Source: Pseudonocardia bannensis
Lineage (GTDB): Bacteria > Actinomycetota > Actinomycetes > Mycobacteriales > Pseudonocardiaceae
NCBI RefSeq assembly: GCF_012911875.1
Contig: NZ_JAAXKZ010000012.1
Coordinates: forward strand, 1 to 64,000
DNA length: 64,000 nt
Reading direction: 5' to 3'
Under the pieces are notes generated by a model. It saw nothing but the letters and a program-made list of their open reading frames with translations, did no database searches and was not told where the DNA came from. Within the stretch, counting starts at the first letter, position 1, and the number at the start of each line of letters is the position of its first letter. The translations under genes were made by a program, and so were the position numbers. This document shows, one piece after another, positions 16,855 to 25,517 of the stretch.

Positions 16855-17982
16855 GTGCCGAGGGTGGCCGAGGTGGCAGGTGCAGGTCTGGGCGGGCTCG
16901 CTGTGGCGACGGCGCTCGCGACGCGGGGCTGGCGCGTTCGCGTCCATGAACGCGCGCCTGAGCTGCGGATGTTCGGGGCCGGCATCTGGCTCTGGGAGAA
17001 CGGCCTGCGGTCGCTGCGCCTGATCGGCGCCGAGGAGCAGGCCATCCGCAACGCCAAGCGCATCAAGGAATGGGCCGTCGTCGACCAGCGCGGAAACGAC
17101 CTGTTCCGCCGCAGCTTCACCGACGACGACAAGATGGTCCTGCCGGTGCGCGCCGACCTCTACCAGGCCCTCATCGACGCCGCCCGTACCGCCGGCGTCG
17201 AGATCGTCACCGACTCCCCGGTGGCCACCGCTGAGCCCGACGGTGTCCTGGTTCTGGCCGACGGGTCGCGGCTACCCGCCGACCTGGTCGTCGCCGCCGA
17301 CGGCGCGCACTCCAGGATCCGGGAGTCGCTGCTGCTCACCGACAAGATCTCCTACCTGCGCGAGGGCTATATCCGCCTGCTCGTCCCCAAGTCGCCGGGC
17401 GACGAGGAGTCGGTGATCACCGAGGCGTGGCACGGCTCGCGCCGGTTCCTCTACTGCCCGTCCTCGGATGAGGAGCACTACGTGGCGTTCTCCTGTCTCG
17501 TGGACGACCGGCGGGGCCGCACAGTCCCGGTCGACAAGGACTCGTGGCGAGAGACGTTCCCGACGTTCACCGGCGTGATCGACCGGATCGGCGACGACGG
17601 ACGCTGGGACCGCGGCATGACCGTGACGTGCCGGGCCTGGTCCGAGGGCAAGGTCGTCCTGGTCGGCGATGCGGCGCACGCGCAGGCGCCCAACCTTGCG
17701 CAGGGCGCCAACATGACCTTCACCAACGCGGTGTCACTGGCCGCGGCGGTGAGCTCGTCGCAGGACGTGCCGTCCGCGCTGCGAACCTGGGAGGCACGGG
17801 AGCGCTCGCTCACCGATCACGTCCAGCGGTGGAGCCACGGCTACGGGTGGATGGTCAGCATGTGGCCGGAGAACATGGCCGACAGCCGGACGAAGTTCCT
17901 CCAGTTCGTCACGGGCATCCCCTGGGTGGACCGGCAGCTCAACCGGGCAGCCCGGCACATCCCGGTCGGGGACCAGCCGTGA
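16855..17982 (+). CDS. FAD-dependent aromatic-type monooxygenase (copy 1)
   Basis: A 375-aa class A flavoprotein hydroxylase. The FAD-binding GAGLGG is at residues 9-14, the second FAD/NAD(P)H motif is DLVVAADGAHSRIRE, and GDAAHAQAPNLAQGAN is the third. It resembles 6-hydroxynicotinate 3-monooxygenase, salicylate hydroxylase and HpxO. GTG 16855 has AGGAGG 8 nt before it; a longer frame upstream has no family similarity. It heads an operon with RidA and HIT-family genes (GTGA and ATGA overlaps). A close paralog lies at 26015-27145. The substrate is unknown. Confidence 0.85.
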   Translation: MPRVAEVAGAGLGGLAVATALATRGWRVRVHERAPELRMFGAGIWLWENGLRSLRLIGAEEQAIRNAKRIKEWAVVDQRGNDLFRRSFTDDDKMVLPVRADLYQALIDAARTAGVEIVTDSPVATAEPDGVLVLADGSRLPADLVVAADGAHSRIRESLLLTDKISYLREGYIRLLVPKSPGDEESVITEAWHGSRRFLYCPSSDEEHYVAFSCLVDDRRGRTVPVDKDSWRETFPTFTGVIDRIGDDGRWDRGMTVTCRAWSEGKVVLVGDAAHAQAPNLAQGANMTFTNAVSLAAAVSSSQDVPSALRTWEARERSLTDHVQRWSHGYGWMVSMWPENMADSRTKFLQFVTGIPWVDRQLNRAARHIPVGDQP

Positions 17983-18413
17983 ACGGCGACGGCGGGGCCC
18001 CGATCACGGGGATGAACCCGCGCAAGTCGATCCTCGCCGTGCCCGGCACGCCGCCGCCGTTCCGCCCGTACTACTCCAACGCGGTGCGCGCGGCGGTCGG
18101 CGACATGCTCTACATCTCCGGTCAGGTCGCCTGGGACGACGCCGGCCGGATCGTGGGCGTCGGCGACGGGCCCGCCCAGGCCCGGCAGGCGTTCGGCAAC
18201 GTCGGCAAGGTGCTCGCCGCGCATGGGGCGAGCTGGCAGGACCTGGTCAAGGTGACTGTCTTCGTCACCGACTTCAGCTGGTTCGACGAGCTGAGCGCCC
18301 TGCGTCAGGCACTGTTCCCCGAGCACGGGCCGGCCAGCACGATCGTGCAGGTGGCCGGGCTGGTGCAGCCGGAGTTGCTCGTCGAGGTCGAGGCCGTCGC
18401 GGTGGTCGGATGA
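17979..18413 (+). CDS. RidA-family (YjgF/YER057c/UK114) protein (copy 1)
   Basis: A 144-aa RidA-fold protein (DMLYISGQVAWD, QARQAFGNVGKVLAAHGAS, KVTVFVTD, VEVEAVAVV). The Arg of E. coli RidA that binds the substrate carboxylate (in its VARLP segment) corresponds here to Gly (VAGLV), so classical 2-iminoacid deamination is doubtful. GTG 17979 overlaps the upstream TGA (GTGA); ATG 18012 is an alternative. In catabolic operons such proteins can act as enamine/imine deaminases or ring-opening hydrolases. Confidence 0.85.
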   Translation: MNGDGGAPITGMNPRKSILAVPGTPPPFRPYYSNAVRAAVGDMLYISGQVAWDDAGRIVGVGDGPAQARQAFGNVGKVLAAHGASWQDLVKVTVFVTDFSWFDELSALRQALFPEHGPASTIVQVAGLVQPELLVEVEAVAVVG

Positions 18414-18838
18414 GCGGCTGCGGGTTGTGCCCGGACGGCGGGGCCACCCCGGCCGAGCTCGCGGGCCCCGCCCTCGACGCCGACGGCTGGCTGGCCGGGG
18501 TGCTGCGCGGATACGAGGTGCCGGGCTGGTTCGCGGTGTTCCCACCACGGCACGTCGAGTCCGTTGACGCGCTCTCCGACGGGGAGGCCGACGAGCTGGG
18601 GGGCGCGCTGCGCCGGCTGACGGCCGCCGTGCGCTCGGCGACGTCCTGCGAGAAGGTCTACGCGGTGTCCTTCGGCGAGCGGCTGCCGCACTTCCACGTG
18701 CTGATCATGGCGGTGCCGGCCGACCTGCCGGCGGAGCTGCGCGGCGCGGCACTGATCGGCGGGAAGGACCGCCTGAACGACCCCGCTGCCGCGTGCGACG
18801 TCGCGCAGCAGGTCGCGGAACGCCTCCGGCGCCCGTGA
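18410..18838 (+). CDS. HIT-family protein
   Basis: A 142-aa histidine-triad protein with a near-N-terminal CGLC pair and PHFHVLIM at about residues 92-99. The triad is H-F-H-V-L: the first two histidines, including the middle one that is the nucleophile in hydrolases, are kept and the third is Leu. Family members hydrolyse nucleoside mono- or dinucleotides. ATG 18410 overlaps the RidA TGA (ATGA). Its stop codon lies inside a perfect 18-bp hairpin. Confidence 0.7.
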   Translation: MSGCGLCPDGGATPAELAGPALDADGWLAGVLRGYEVPGWFAVFPPRHVESVDALSDGEADELGGALRRLTAAVRSATSCEKVYAVSFGERLPHFHVLIMAVPADLPAELRGAALIGGKDRLNDPAAACDVAQQVAERLRRP

Positions 18839-18873
18839 GGGCGGAGCGGCGTGGGACGCCGCTCCGCCCTCAC
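18835..18873. terminator. perfect 18-bp hairpin, bidirectional terminator
   Basis: The arm 18835-18852 (starts GTGAGGGCGG) and its exact complement 18856-18873 (ends CGCCCTCAC) enclose only GGG. It lies between the convergent HIT and RidA genes and covers the HIT stop codon. There is no T-run on either side, typical of GC-rich actinobacterial terminators. Confidence 0.75.
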
Positions 18874-18881
18874 GACCGGTC

Positions 18882-19280
18882 TCAGCCGGGAATGCCGGCC
18901 ACCGCCTCGATCTCCACCAGCATCCCGGGAACAGCCAGCGCACTCACCTCGACCAGCGTGCTCGCCGGGAACGCCGAGCCGAAGTACTCCCGTCGGACGT
19001 CGTTGACCTTCGCCCGGTCCTCGACGTCGGTGAGGAACACGGTCACCTTGAGCACGTCGGCGAAGCTCGCGCCGGCGTGCGTGAGCGCCTTCTCGAGGTT
19101 CACGTGCACCTGCCGTGCCTGCGCGACCACGTCACCCTCGCCGACCAACCGGTCGTTCTCGTCCAGCGGCGCGACTCCGGAGACGAAGAGGAGGTCCCCG
19201 AACCGCACCGCGTCCGTGTAGTGGCTCAGCGGCGCCGGCAGTCCCGGCACCCGCATCTCCACCCGCTGCTTCGCACTCAT
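18882..19280 (-). CDS. RidA-family protein (copy 2)
   Basis: A 132-aa RidA-fold protein (DLLFVSGVAPLDE, QARQVHVNLEKALTHAGAS, KVTVFLTDVEDR, VEIEAVAGI). As in copy 1 the carboxylate-binding Arg is missing (VSAL where E. coli has VARL). ATG 19280 overlaps the TGA of the VWA gene (ATGA) and follows GAGGAGAGG. It ends the long minus-strand molybdenum-hydroxylase operon. Confidence 0.85.
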   Translation of the reverse strand: MSAKQRVEMRVPGLPAPLSHYTDAVRFGDLLFVSGVAPLDENDRLVGEGDVVAQARQVHVNLEKALTHAGASFADVLKVTVFLTDVEDRAKVNDVRREYFGSAFPASTLVEVSALAVPGMLVEIEAVAGIPG

Positions 19281-20539
19281 CCCGCGTTCCTCTCCTCGTT
19301 CCGGTTCGTTCCACGGACCGGCCGAGGCCGAGCCCGCGTGTCCTCCAGGTGCGCGACCACCCCGGCCAGCGACTCCACAGTGGAGAAGTCGAGGTAGTCG
19401 TCGATGAACGGCCACATCGTCCGCAGACCGATGACCTGCGGACGGTGGTCGAGCGCGGCCGCGTGCGGATCCAGCCAGATCAGGCGGCCTACCTGACGCC
19501 GCAGCCGGGCCGCCTCGCGCGCAAGCAGGTCACGGTCGCCGACGTCCCACCCGTCGCTGAGCACCATCGCCGTCGTGGTGGGTGCGAGGGCACCGCGAGC
19601 CTCCAGCGCGGCGGTGAACCCGTGCAGGCAGTGACCGAGCCGGGTACCGCCGGCCAGCGAGACCGAGCGGTGCTCCAGCCAGGCCAGCGCCGGGCGAAGC
19701 GGCATGCGGCGGAACACGTCGGTGACCATCGCGACCTCGACGTTGAAGATGGCGCACTCCACCGAGCGGACGGCCTTGGTCAGCGCATGCACGAACGCCA
19801 GGAAGAACGGGGTGAACGGCTGCATGGACGTGCTGAGGTCGCACAGCACCACCAGCCGGGCCCGCTCCCGACGCTGCCGGGTGCGCCGCAGATCGGCGAC
19901 CTCGCCGCCGTAGCGCAGGTTGTGTCGCAGGCTCTCCCGCAGGTCCACGAGGTCGCCGCGCTCGTCCGGCCGCCGCCGGCGGCTGCGCGCGGTGCCGAGC
20001 GCGCGGGCGCACCGGCGGGCGAGGTCCTCGACGCGACGGTCGCGCTCAGGGACGGCGGCCGACACCCGTCGTCCGGTCCCGGTGGCGCTCCAGGTGGCCC
20101 GTCTGGCCGCCCCGTCGACGCGCCGGGCATCGTCGCCGGTCCCCGCCGCCTGCAGACCGCCCTGCTCCCCCGCACCGGACGCCTCATCGTCCCCGCCGCC
20201 GGTCTCGTCGACCAGTCCGAGCGCGTCGGGTGACTCCACCGAGAAGAACACGGGAAAGACCACATCGACGACCGCCGCCTCCTCGATCGACGCGGCCAGG
20301 CAGCTGCGCAGTGCGACGTGCAGGTCCGCGCGGCGCTCCAGGGGCACCGCGTCGGCCGCCCGGACCGCTCGAAGCACCGCGGACAGCGATGCCGGGACGC
20401 CCACGTCGCGCAGCAACGCGCCGAAGAGCGGGAGGTCGTGGTCGAGGTCCCCGGTCCGCTGCAGGCGGCGGTCCCGTGCCGCGGCGACGAGGGAGTGCGG
20501 CGCGAGCGCCCCAGGGCGCTCGCGGCCATGGCGCACCAC
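19277..20539 (-). CDS. CoxE-like VWA-domain maturation protein
   Basis: A 420-aa protein whose C-terminal half is a von Willebrand A domain with the MIDAS motif CDLSTSM (D-x-S-x-S) and LSDGWDVGD. The N-terminal half is variable, with an Asp/Glu/Gly-rich linker. CoxE-type proteins work with the CoxD AAA+ ATPase to mature the active site of molybdenum hydroxylases. The start GTG 20539 lies 1 nt after the AAA gene stop (TGAGGTG), so translation is coupled; GTG 20536 is possible. Confidence 0.85.
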   Translation of the reverse strand: MVRHGRERPGALAPHSLVAAARDRRLQRTGDLDHDLPLFGALLRDVGVPASLSAVLRAVRAADAVPLERRADLHVALRSCLAASIEEAAVVDVVFPVFFSVESPDALGLVDETGGGDDEASGAGEQGGLQAAGTGDDARRVDGAARRATWSATGTGRRVSAAVPERDRRVEDLARRCARALGTARSRRRRPDERGDLVDLRESLRHNLRYGGEVADLRRTRQRRERARLVVLCDLSTSMQPFTPFFLAFVHALTKAVRSVECAIFNVEVAMVTDVFRRMPLRPALAWLEHRSVSLAGGTRLGHCLHGFTAALEARGALAPTTTAMVLSDGWDVGDRDLLAREAARLRRQVGRLIWLDPHAAALDHRPQVIGLRTMWPFIDDYLDFSTVESLAGVVAHLEDTRARPRPVRGTNRNEERNAG

Positions 20540-20540
20540 C

Positions 20541-21482
20541 TCAGGCCGTCCGGCCGTCCGGCAGCAAGCCGAACTCTCGGTACATCTGCTCGCTGTCCCG
20601 ACCCAGGAACGCCGCGACGTCCTCGCTGTCCTTGAGCAGGCAGCCGATGGTGTCCTGGACTCGTGCGCGATCGAGGTCGGTGGCGCCGAAGAGCGTCAGC
20701 GCGCGGAGCCAATCGATCGTCTCGGAGACACCGGGCGCCTTGCGGTAGTAGCCGCCGCGCAGCCGCTGCACGAGCAGGCACCCGCGCTGCACCAGCCGCT
20801 CGGACGCCTCCGGCAACCGCGTGCGGACGATCTCGATCTCCCGCTCCAGACTGGGGAACGGGATCCAGTGGTAGAGACAGCGCCGGCGCAGCGCGTCGGA
20901 CAGCGCCCGCGTGCGGTTCGCGGTGAGCACGATCGTGGGCCTGCGCTCGGCGCGGATCGTGCCGATCTCAGGGATGGTCACCTGGAACTGGGAGAGCACC
21001 TCGAGCAGCAGCGCCTCGAACTCCTCGTCGGCCCGGTCCACCTCGTCGATCAGCAGCAGCACCGGCCGGTGCCTGTCGTCACCGGACGGCCAGATCGCCT
21101 CGAGGAGCGGCCGGCGCAGCAGGAACTCCGGCGAGAAGATCCGCGACCGGACCCCGCTCCCGGACAGCCCCTCGGCCTCGCCGATCCGAATGTCGAGCAG
21201 TTGCCGGGCGTAGTCCCACTCGTAGAGCGCATGGTGCGCCGACAACCCCTCGTAGCACTGCAACCGCACCAGCCGGGCGCCCCGCACCGCCGCGAGGGCC
21301 TCGGCCACCGCCGTCTTCCCCACCCCGGGCTCCCCCTCCAGGAGAAGGGGAAGCTCGAGGTGGCCGGCCAGGTGCAGCACGGTCGCCAGCGGACGGTCGA
21401 CGATGTAGTGCTGCGCGGCCAGCGCGGCGGTGAGCCCCCGCACCGGGTCGTCGTCCAGGTCCACGGGGGCCGCGTCAGCCAT
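20541..21482 (-). CDS. CoxD-like MoxR-family AAA+ ATPase
   Basis: A 313-aa AAA+ protein: Walker A GEPGVGKTAV, Walker B LLLIDEVDRAD and sensor-1 VLTANRTRAL. Only the MoxR/CoxD group carries such long inserts after Walker A. It probably remodels the molybdenum hydroxylase during metal-centre sulfuration together with the VWA protein. ATG 21482 overlaps the stop of the [2Fe-2S] subunit by 8 nt. Confidence 0.87.
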   Translation of the reverse strand: MADAAPVDLDDDPVRGLTAALAAQHYIVDRPLATVLHLAGHLELPLLLEGEPGVGKTAVAEALAAVRGARLVRLQCYEGLSAHHALYEWDYARQLLDIRIGEAEGLSGSGVRSRIFSPEFLLRRPLLEAIWPSGDDRHRPVLLLIDEVDRADEEFEALLLEVLSQFQVTIPEIGTIRAERRPTIVLTANRTRALSDALRRRCLYHWIPFPSLEREIEIVRTRLPEASERLVQRGCLLVQRLRGGYYRKAPGVSETIDWLRALTLFGATDLDRARVQDTIGCLLKDSEDVAAFLGRDSEQMYREFGLLPDGRTA

Positions 21483-22047
21483 CGGCAGCCGGCGCCGCCA
21501 CCGGACGCATGTTCTCCGCGGCCTCCATCGCGGCGTCAACGATGTGCTGGTATCCGGTGCACCGGCAGATGTTGCCGCCGATCGCCTTGCGCACCTCGTC
21601 GCGCGTCGGCTCCGGGTTGTCCTCGAGGTAGTCCTTGAGGACCATCAGCATCCCCGGCGTGCAGAACCCGCACTGCAGCGCGTGACACTTGTGGAACGCC
21701 GCCTGCAGCGGATGCAGGTCGTCGTCCTGGGCGCCGAGCGCGTCGAGCGGCCGGTAGACCCCGGCGAGGCTCTGCGTCGTGATGTGCTCCAGCGGCGCGA
21801 CCCGCTGTGGTGCGAGCCCCTCGACGGTGGTGACGCTGCGCCCGGCGACCTGCAGCGCCAGCACGTTGCAGGACTTGACGATGTCGCCGTCCACCTCGAC
21901 CGCGCAGCAGCCGCAACGCGCCTCGAGACACCCGTTGTGCGTCCCGGTGTAGCCGGCGACGTCACGGATGAACTCCAGCAGCAGCGTGCGCTCGTCCACC
22001 TCGGCGGTGACCTCGGTGCCGTTGATCGTGAGGGTCATGGTCTGCAC
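21475..22047 (-). CDS. [2Fe-2S] small subunit of molybdenum hydroxylase
   Basis: A 190-aa two-cluster ferredoxin-like subunit. Plant-type cluster ligands are in HNGCLEARCGCC and KSC; the second cluster has CGFCTPG and, about 30 residues on, CRCTGY. It carries electrons from the molybdopterin site to FAD. GTG 22047 has GGGGAG 6 nt before it; ATG 22038 is an alternative. It lies 2 nt after the FAD-subunit gene. Confidence 0.92.
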   Translation of the reverse strand: MQTMTLTINGTEVTAEVDERTLLLEFIRDVAGYTGTHNGCLEARCGCCAVEVDGDIVKSCNVLALQVAGRSVTTVEGLAPQRVAPLEHITTQSLAGVYRPLDALGAQDDDLHPLQAAFHKCHALQCGFCTPGMLMVLKDYLEDNPEPTRDEVRKAIGGNICRCTGYQHIVDAAMEAAENMRPVAAPAADG

Positions 22048-22049
22048 GG

Positions 22050-22946
22050 TCAGCTCCCCGCCGTCGTCGTGTGGGCCCGCTCGTGGGACCGCGCGATCGC
22101 GCGCCCGACGAGCACTCCGATGAGTTCGCGCTGGTAGCGGCGTACCGAGGTGGTGGCCTGCTCGGCGGGCAGCACCTCGTCGGCCGCCACGAGGCCGATC
22201 TCGACGGTGTCCACCGCCGTGGGGGTGCCGCCGACGAGCCGGTCCGCCGCGGTGGTCGCCAGGACAGGAGCGGGGTGAACCGCGCCCACCGTGACGCGGG
22301 CGTCCGCGACGGCCCCGTCAGCGCCGAGCCGCAGCGCGCACACCGCCGAGACCAGCGCGGCGTCGAACACGCGGTAGCGGAACTTCTCGAACGCGACCCC
22401 GGAGAACCCGTCCTGCGGCCGGAACCGGACGGTCGTGAGGATCTCGCCGGGGCGCAGCACGGTGCCGCCCACCGGGTCGAAGAACTCCGCGGCCCGGATC
22501 GTCCGCCCGCCCCCGGCGCCGACGGTGTCCAGCTCCGCATCGAGTGCGACCACCAGCGTCACCATGTCGAAGCGCGGGTCGGCGGCGCACAGCGCGCCGC
22601 CGATCGTGCCCATGGTGCGCACCGGCCGGTCGGCCAGGTCGCCGGCGACCGCGGCGATCTCGGTGTGCCATCCGCGGAGCGGTACCCCGGTGAGCTCGGC
22701 CTCGGCGAGCGCCGCGTAGGTGGTCGCGGCGCCGATCTCCAGGGCACCGGAGTCGGTGTAGCGCCAGCCGCGGAGGTCCGCGACCTCGGCCAGCGAGACC
22801 AGCGCCGAGGGGCGGGCGAGTCGCTCCTTCATCGCGAGCAGCAGCGTCTGGCCGCCGGCGATCACCTGAGCACCGGGGCCGTGCCGTTCGAGCAGGTCGA
22901 CGGCCTCCCCCAGCCCCCGCGGGGAGTGGAAGCTGAACGGCTTCAC
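22050..22946 (-). CDS. FAD-binding medium subunit of molybdenum hydroxylase
   Basis: A 298-aa FAD_binding_5/CO_deh_flav_C protein (CoxM/XdhB type) with FAD motifs VIAGGQTLL (about 28-36) and GTIGGALCAADP (about 105-116). It takes electrons from the Fe-S subunit. GTG 22946 overlaps the large-subunit TGA (GTGA), showing tight coupling in the order large, medium, small, which differs from the M-S-L order of classical cox operons. Confidence 0.92.
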   Translation of the reverse strand: MKPFSFHSPRGLGEAVDLLERHGPGAQVIAGGQTLLLAMKERLARPSALVSLAEVADLRGWRYTDSGALEIGAATTYAALAEAELTGVPLRGWHTEIAAVAGDLADRPVRTMGTIGGALCAADPRFDMVTLVVALDAELDTVGAGGGRTIRAAEFFDPVGGTVLRPGEILTTVRFRPQDGFSGVAFEKFRYRVFDAALVSAVCALRLGADGAVADARVTVGAVHPAPVLATTAADRLVGGTPTAVDTVEIGLVAADEVLPAEQATTSVRRYQRELIGVLVGRAIARSHERAHTTTAGS

Positions 22947-25471
22947 AGCAGCAGGTCTCCTTCGTCCGAGCCGGTCGGTGTGGGCCACTCGTCCGGCGTG
23001 CGCGGGCTGGTGAAGTCGGGCATGTCGTCGGGGTAACGGAAGCTGTCGAGCCCTCGGCGCTCCTTCTCGCGCAGGGCGAGCAGCATCCGGTCCGGGGTGA
23101 TCGGCAGCGCGGTGAACCGGACGCCGGTGGCGTCGTAGACGGCGTTGCCGATCGCGGCGGGCACCGGGCCGGTGCCGGACTCGCCGGCGCCCTTCTGCCC
23201 ACCGGGGATGTTCACCGACGGGGCCGGGATCTCGAACATCTTGGTCAGCTCGGGCAGCTCGGTGGCGTACGGCGCCTGGTAGTCCTTGAAGCTGGCGTTG
23301 AGCAGGCGGCCCTGGTCGTCGTAGACGTAGTCCTCGCCCAGCGCCATGCCGATCCCCATCAGGAACCCGCCCTGGTGCTGACCCTCGACGATCAGCGGGT
23401 TGATCACCGTTCCGGTGTCGTGCGCCATCGCGTAGTCGATCACGGTGATTCGGCCCGTGTCAGGGTCGACGCGGACGTGCGCGGCGTGCGCGGCGCCGGA
23501 GTAGGTCACGCTGAAGTTGCCCGAGCCGTCGGGCGCCTCGCGCTCGGTCGGCGTGTCGTAGGTGGCCACCGCCTCGAGCGTCGGCTCGAACCCGGGCGGC
23601 AGCTGGTGGGTGCGGTACGCGGCGTACCCGGCCAGGTTCTCGAGGTACAGCCCGGTGTCGGGCAGGCCGCGGACGTGCACCCGGTCGTTGCCGGTGTCCA
23701 GGTCCTCGGGGTTGGCCTCCAGCACGTGCGCGGCGATGGCGACGACCTTCTCCCGCAGCCGCTCGGCGGCCTGTCGGCACGCCGTGCCGAGCACGGCCGC
23801 GGCCCGGCTGGCGTAGGTCCCGAGCCCGAACGGGGCGGTGGCCGAGTCCGGCGGGGCGAGCGCCACCTTCTCGAACCCGACCCCGAGCACGTCGCTCACG
23901 ATCTGAGCGAGGAACGTGGCGTGGCCCTGGCCGTGCGAGACGTCACTGGAGAAGATCGTGACGGTGCCGTCGGTCTCCAGCCGGACCCGCACCGCCGACA
24001 GGTCGGTGTCGAGGGACGGGTGCCGGCAGCTGGTGTACTTCATCGAGACCGCCAGCCCGACCCCCTCGTTGGGCTCGGGCCGCGCCTTCTTCTCCCGCCA
24101 CCCGATCGCCTCCGCGCACGTCTGCAGGCAGCGGTCGATCGAGGTGCTGTCGATGACCTGGCCCATCGGAGTGCGGTACGGGAAGGACTCCGGCTGCACG
24201 ACATTGCGGGCCCGCAGGTCGAGCGGGTCCATGCCCAGCCGCTCGGCGGCCATGTCGACCAGCTGCTCCTTGGCCCAGATGGTCTCGGGGATGCCGAAGC
24301 CGCGCAGCGGCCCGGCCGGAGCGGTGTTGGTGTGGACGACGTCGGCGTCGATGTGGATGTTCGGGATCGGGTACGGCAGCATCCCGACGTTCGTGCCGAT
24401 GTGCACGACCTGGTTGCCCCACAGCGACTGCGCGCCGCAGTCGTGCACGATGTAGTCGCGGTAGCCGGTGATCTCGCCGTCCCGCTTGAGGTACATCTCG
24501 GCGTAGCGCACCTGCCCGGTCCGGGCCGTGCCGGCGCGGAAGATCTCCCCGCGGCCCAGCACGAGGTGCACCGGTCTGCCGAGCTGCATGGAGAGCACCG
24601 ACGCGATCACCTCGTGCGCGAACATCTGCGCCTTGGAGCCGAAGCCGGCGCCGACCTCGGGGATCACTACGCGCACGCGGTTGCGCGGGATCTGCAGCGT
24701 GTCGGCGAGGACGTCGCGCACCATGAAGATCGACTGCGTCGACGAGTAGATCGTCAGCACACCGGTGAACGAGTCGTAGCTGGCCACGCAGCCGTGCGGG
24801 TCCAGCGCGGCACCGGCCTGCCGGTTGCTGACGAACCGCTGCCGCACCACGACGTCGGCGTCGGCCGCGGCGGCCGCGGCGTCCCCGACCCGCACCCGGT
24901 AGCGGTCGAAGATGTTGCCCTCGCCGAACTCGTAGTTGATGCCCTCCTGGATGAGCGGCGACTCCGGATCCAGGGCCCCCTCGGGGTCGACCAGCACGGG
25001 CAGTTCGTCGTAGTCGACCTCGATCACCTCGAGGGCGTCGAGCGCGGCGTACTTGCTGTCCGCGACGACGGCGGCGATCTCCTGGCCCTCGTAGAGGATC
25101 TTGTCCGTGGCGAACGGGAAGTGGTCACCCACGAGCAGGTCCTGCATCATGTCGCCCCACGGCTTGACCTTGCCGAGGAGGTCCTGCCCGCAGATCGCCC
25201 CGCGCACGCCCGGCTGCTGCAGCGCCTTCGACAGATCCACGCCGTTGAGCCGGGCGTGCGCCGTGGTGCTGCGGAGGATCTTGGCGTAGAGCATGCCGGG
25301 CAGCCGGATGTCGTCGATGAAGCGGGCGGTGCCGGTGAGCAGGGCCAGGTCCTCGGTGCGGGGCACCGAGCGGCCCACGAGCTTGTTCCCGGAGCCGGTC
25401 TCCCGGCGCTCGGGGGCGTGCCGCTCGGCCCGGGGGCGCGTCGGCGGGGCCGTCGGCAGGGTCTCAGTCAT
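22943..25471 (-). CDS. molybdopterin-binding large subunit, xanthine dehydrogenase family
   Basis: An 842-aa Ald_Xan_dh_C/C2 protein. The active-site loop reads APAGPLRGFGIPE (about residues 380-395), the xanthine dehydrogenase/aldehyde oxidase form, not the AYXCSFR loop of form I CO dehydrogenase. The C-terminal catalytic Glu motif GAGESGTGP is present near residue 760. It would hydroxylate an electron-poor carbon of an N-heterocycle or aldehyde with water as oxygen source. ATG 25471 is preceded by GAGAGG. An extended Arg/Pro-rich N-terminus of about 30 residues precedes the GRSVPRTEDLALLTG domain start. Confidence 0.92.
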   Translation of the reverse strand: MTETLPTAPPTRPRAERHAPERRETGSGNKLVGRSVPRTEDLALLTGTARFIDDIRLPGMLYAKILRSTTAHARLNGVDLSKALQQPGVRGAICGQDLLGKVKPWGDMMQDLLVGDHFPFATDKILYEGQEIAAVVADSKYAALDALEVIEVDYDELPVLVDPEGALDPESPLIQEGINYEFGEGNIFDRYRVRVGDAAAAAADADVVVRQRFVSNRQAGAALDPHGCVASYDSFTGVLTIYSSTQSIFMVRDVLADTLQIPRNRVRVVIPEVGAGFGSKAQMFAHEVIASVLSMQLGRPVHLVLGRGEIFRAGTARTGQVRYAEMYLKRDGEITGYRDYIVHDCGAQSLWGNQVVHIGTNVGMLPYPIPNIHIDADVVHTNTAPAGPLRGFGIPETIWAKEQLVDMAAERLGMDPLDLRARNVVQPESFPYRTPMGQVIDSTSIDRCLQTCAEAIGWREKKARPEPNEGVGLAVSMKYTSCRHPSLDTDLSAVRVRLETDGTVTIFSSDVSHGQGHATFLAQIVSDVLGVGFEKVALAPPDSATAPFGLGTYASRAAAVLGTACRQAAERLREKVVAIAAHVLEANPEDLDTGNDRVHVRGLPDTGLYLENLAGYAAYRTHQLPPGFEPTLEAVATYDTPTEREAPDGSGNFSVTYSGAAHAAHVRVDPDTGRITVIDYAMAHDTGTVINPLIVEGQHQGGFLMGIGMALGEDYVYDDQGRLLNASFKDYQAPYATELPELTKMFEIPAPSVNIPGGQKGAGESGTGPVPAAIGNAVYDATGVRFTALPITPDRMLLALREKERRGLDSFRYPDDMPDFTSPRTPDEWPTPTGSDEGDLLL

Positions 25472-25517
25472 TCCACGCCTCTCGTCGTACCGGCTCAGGT
25501 CAGCACGGGGGTCCGGG

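Noticed and set aside
21475-25471. Identity as aerobic carbon monoxide dehydrogenase
   Set aside because: The large subunit has APAGPLRGFG instead of the form I loop AYXCSFR or form II AYRGAGR, and the gene order is large-medium-small. CoxD/E-like genes also serve other Mo-hydroxylases.
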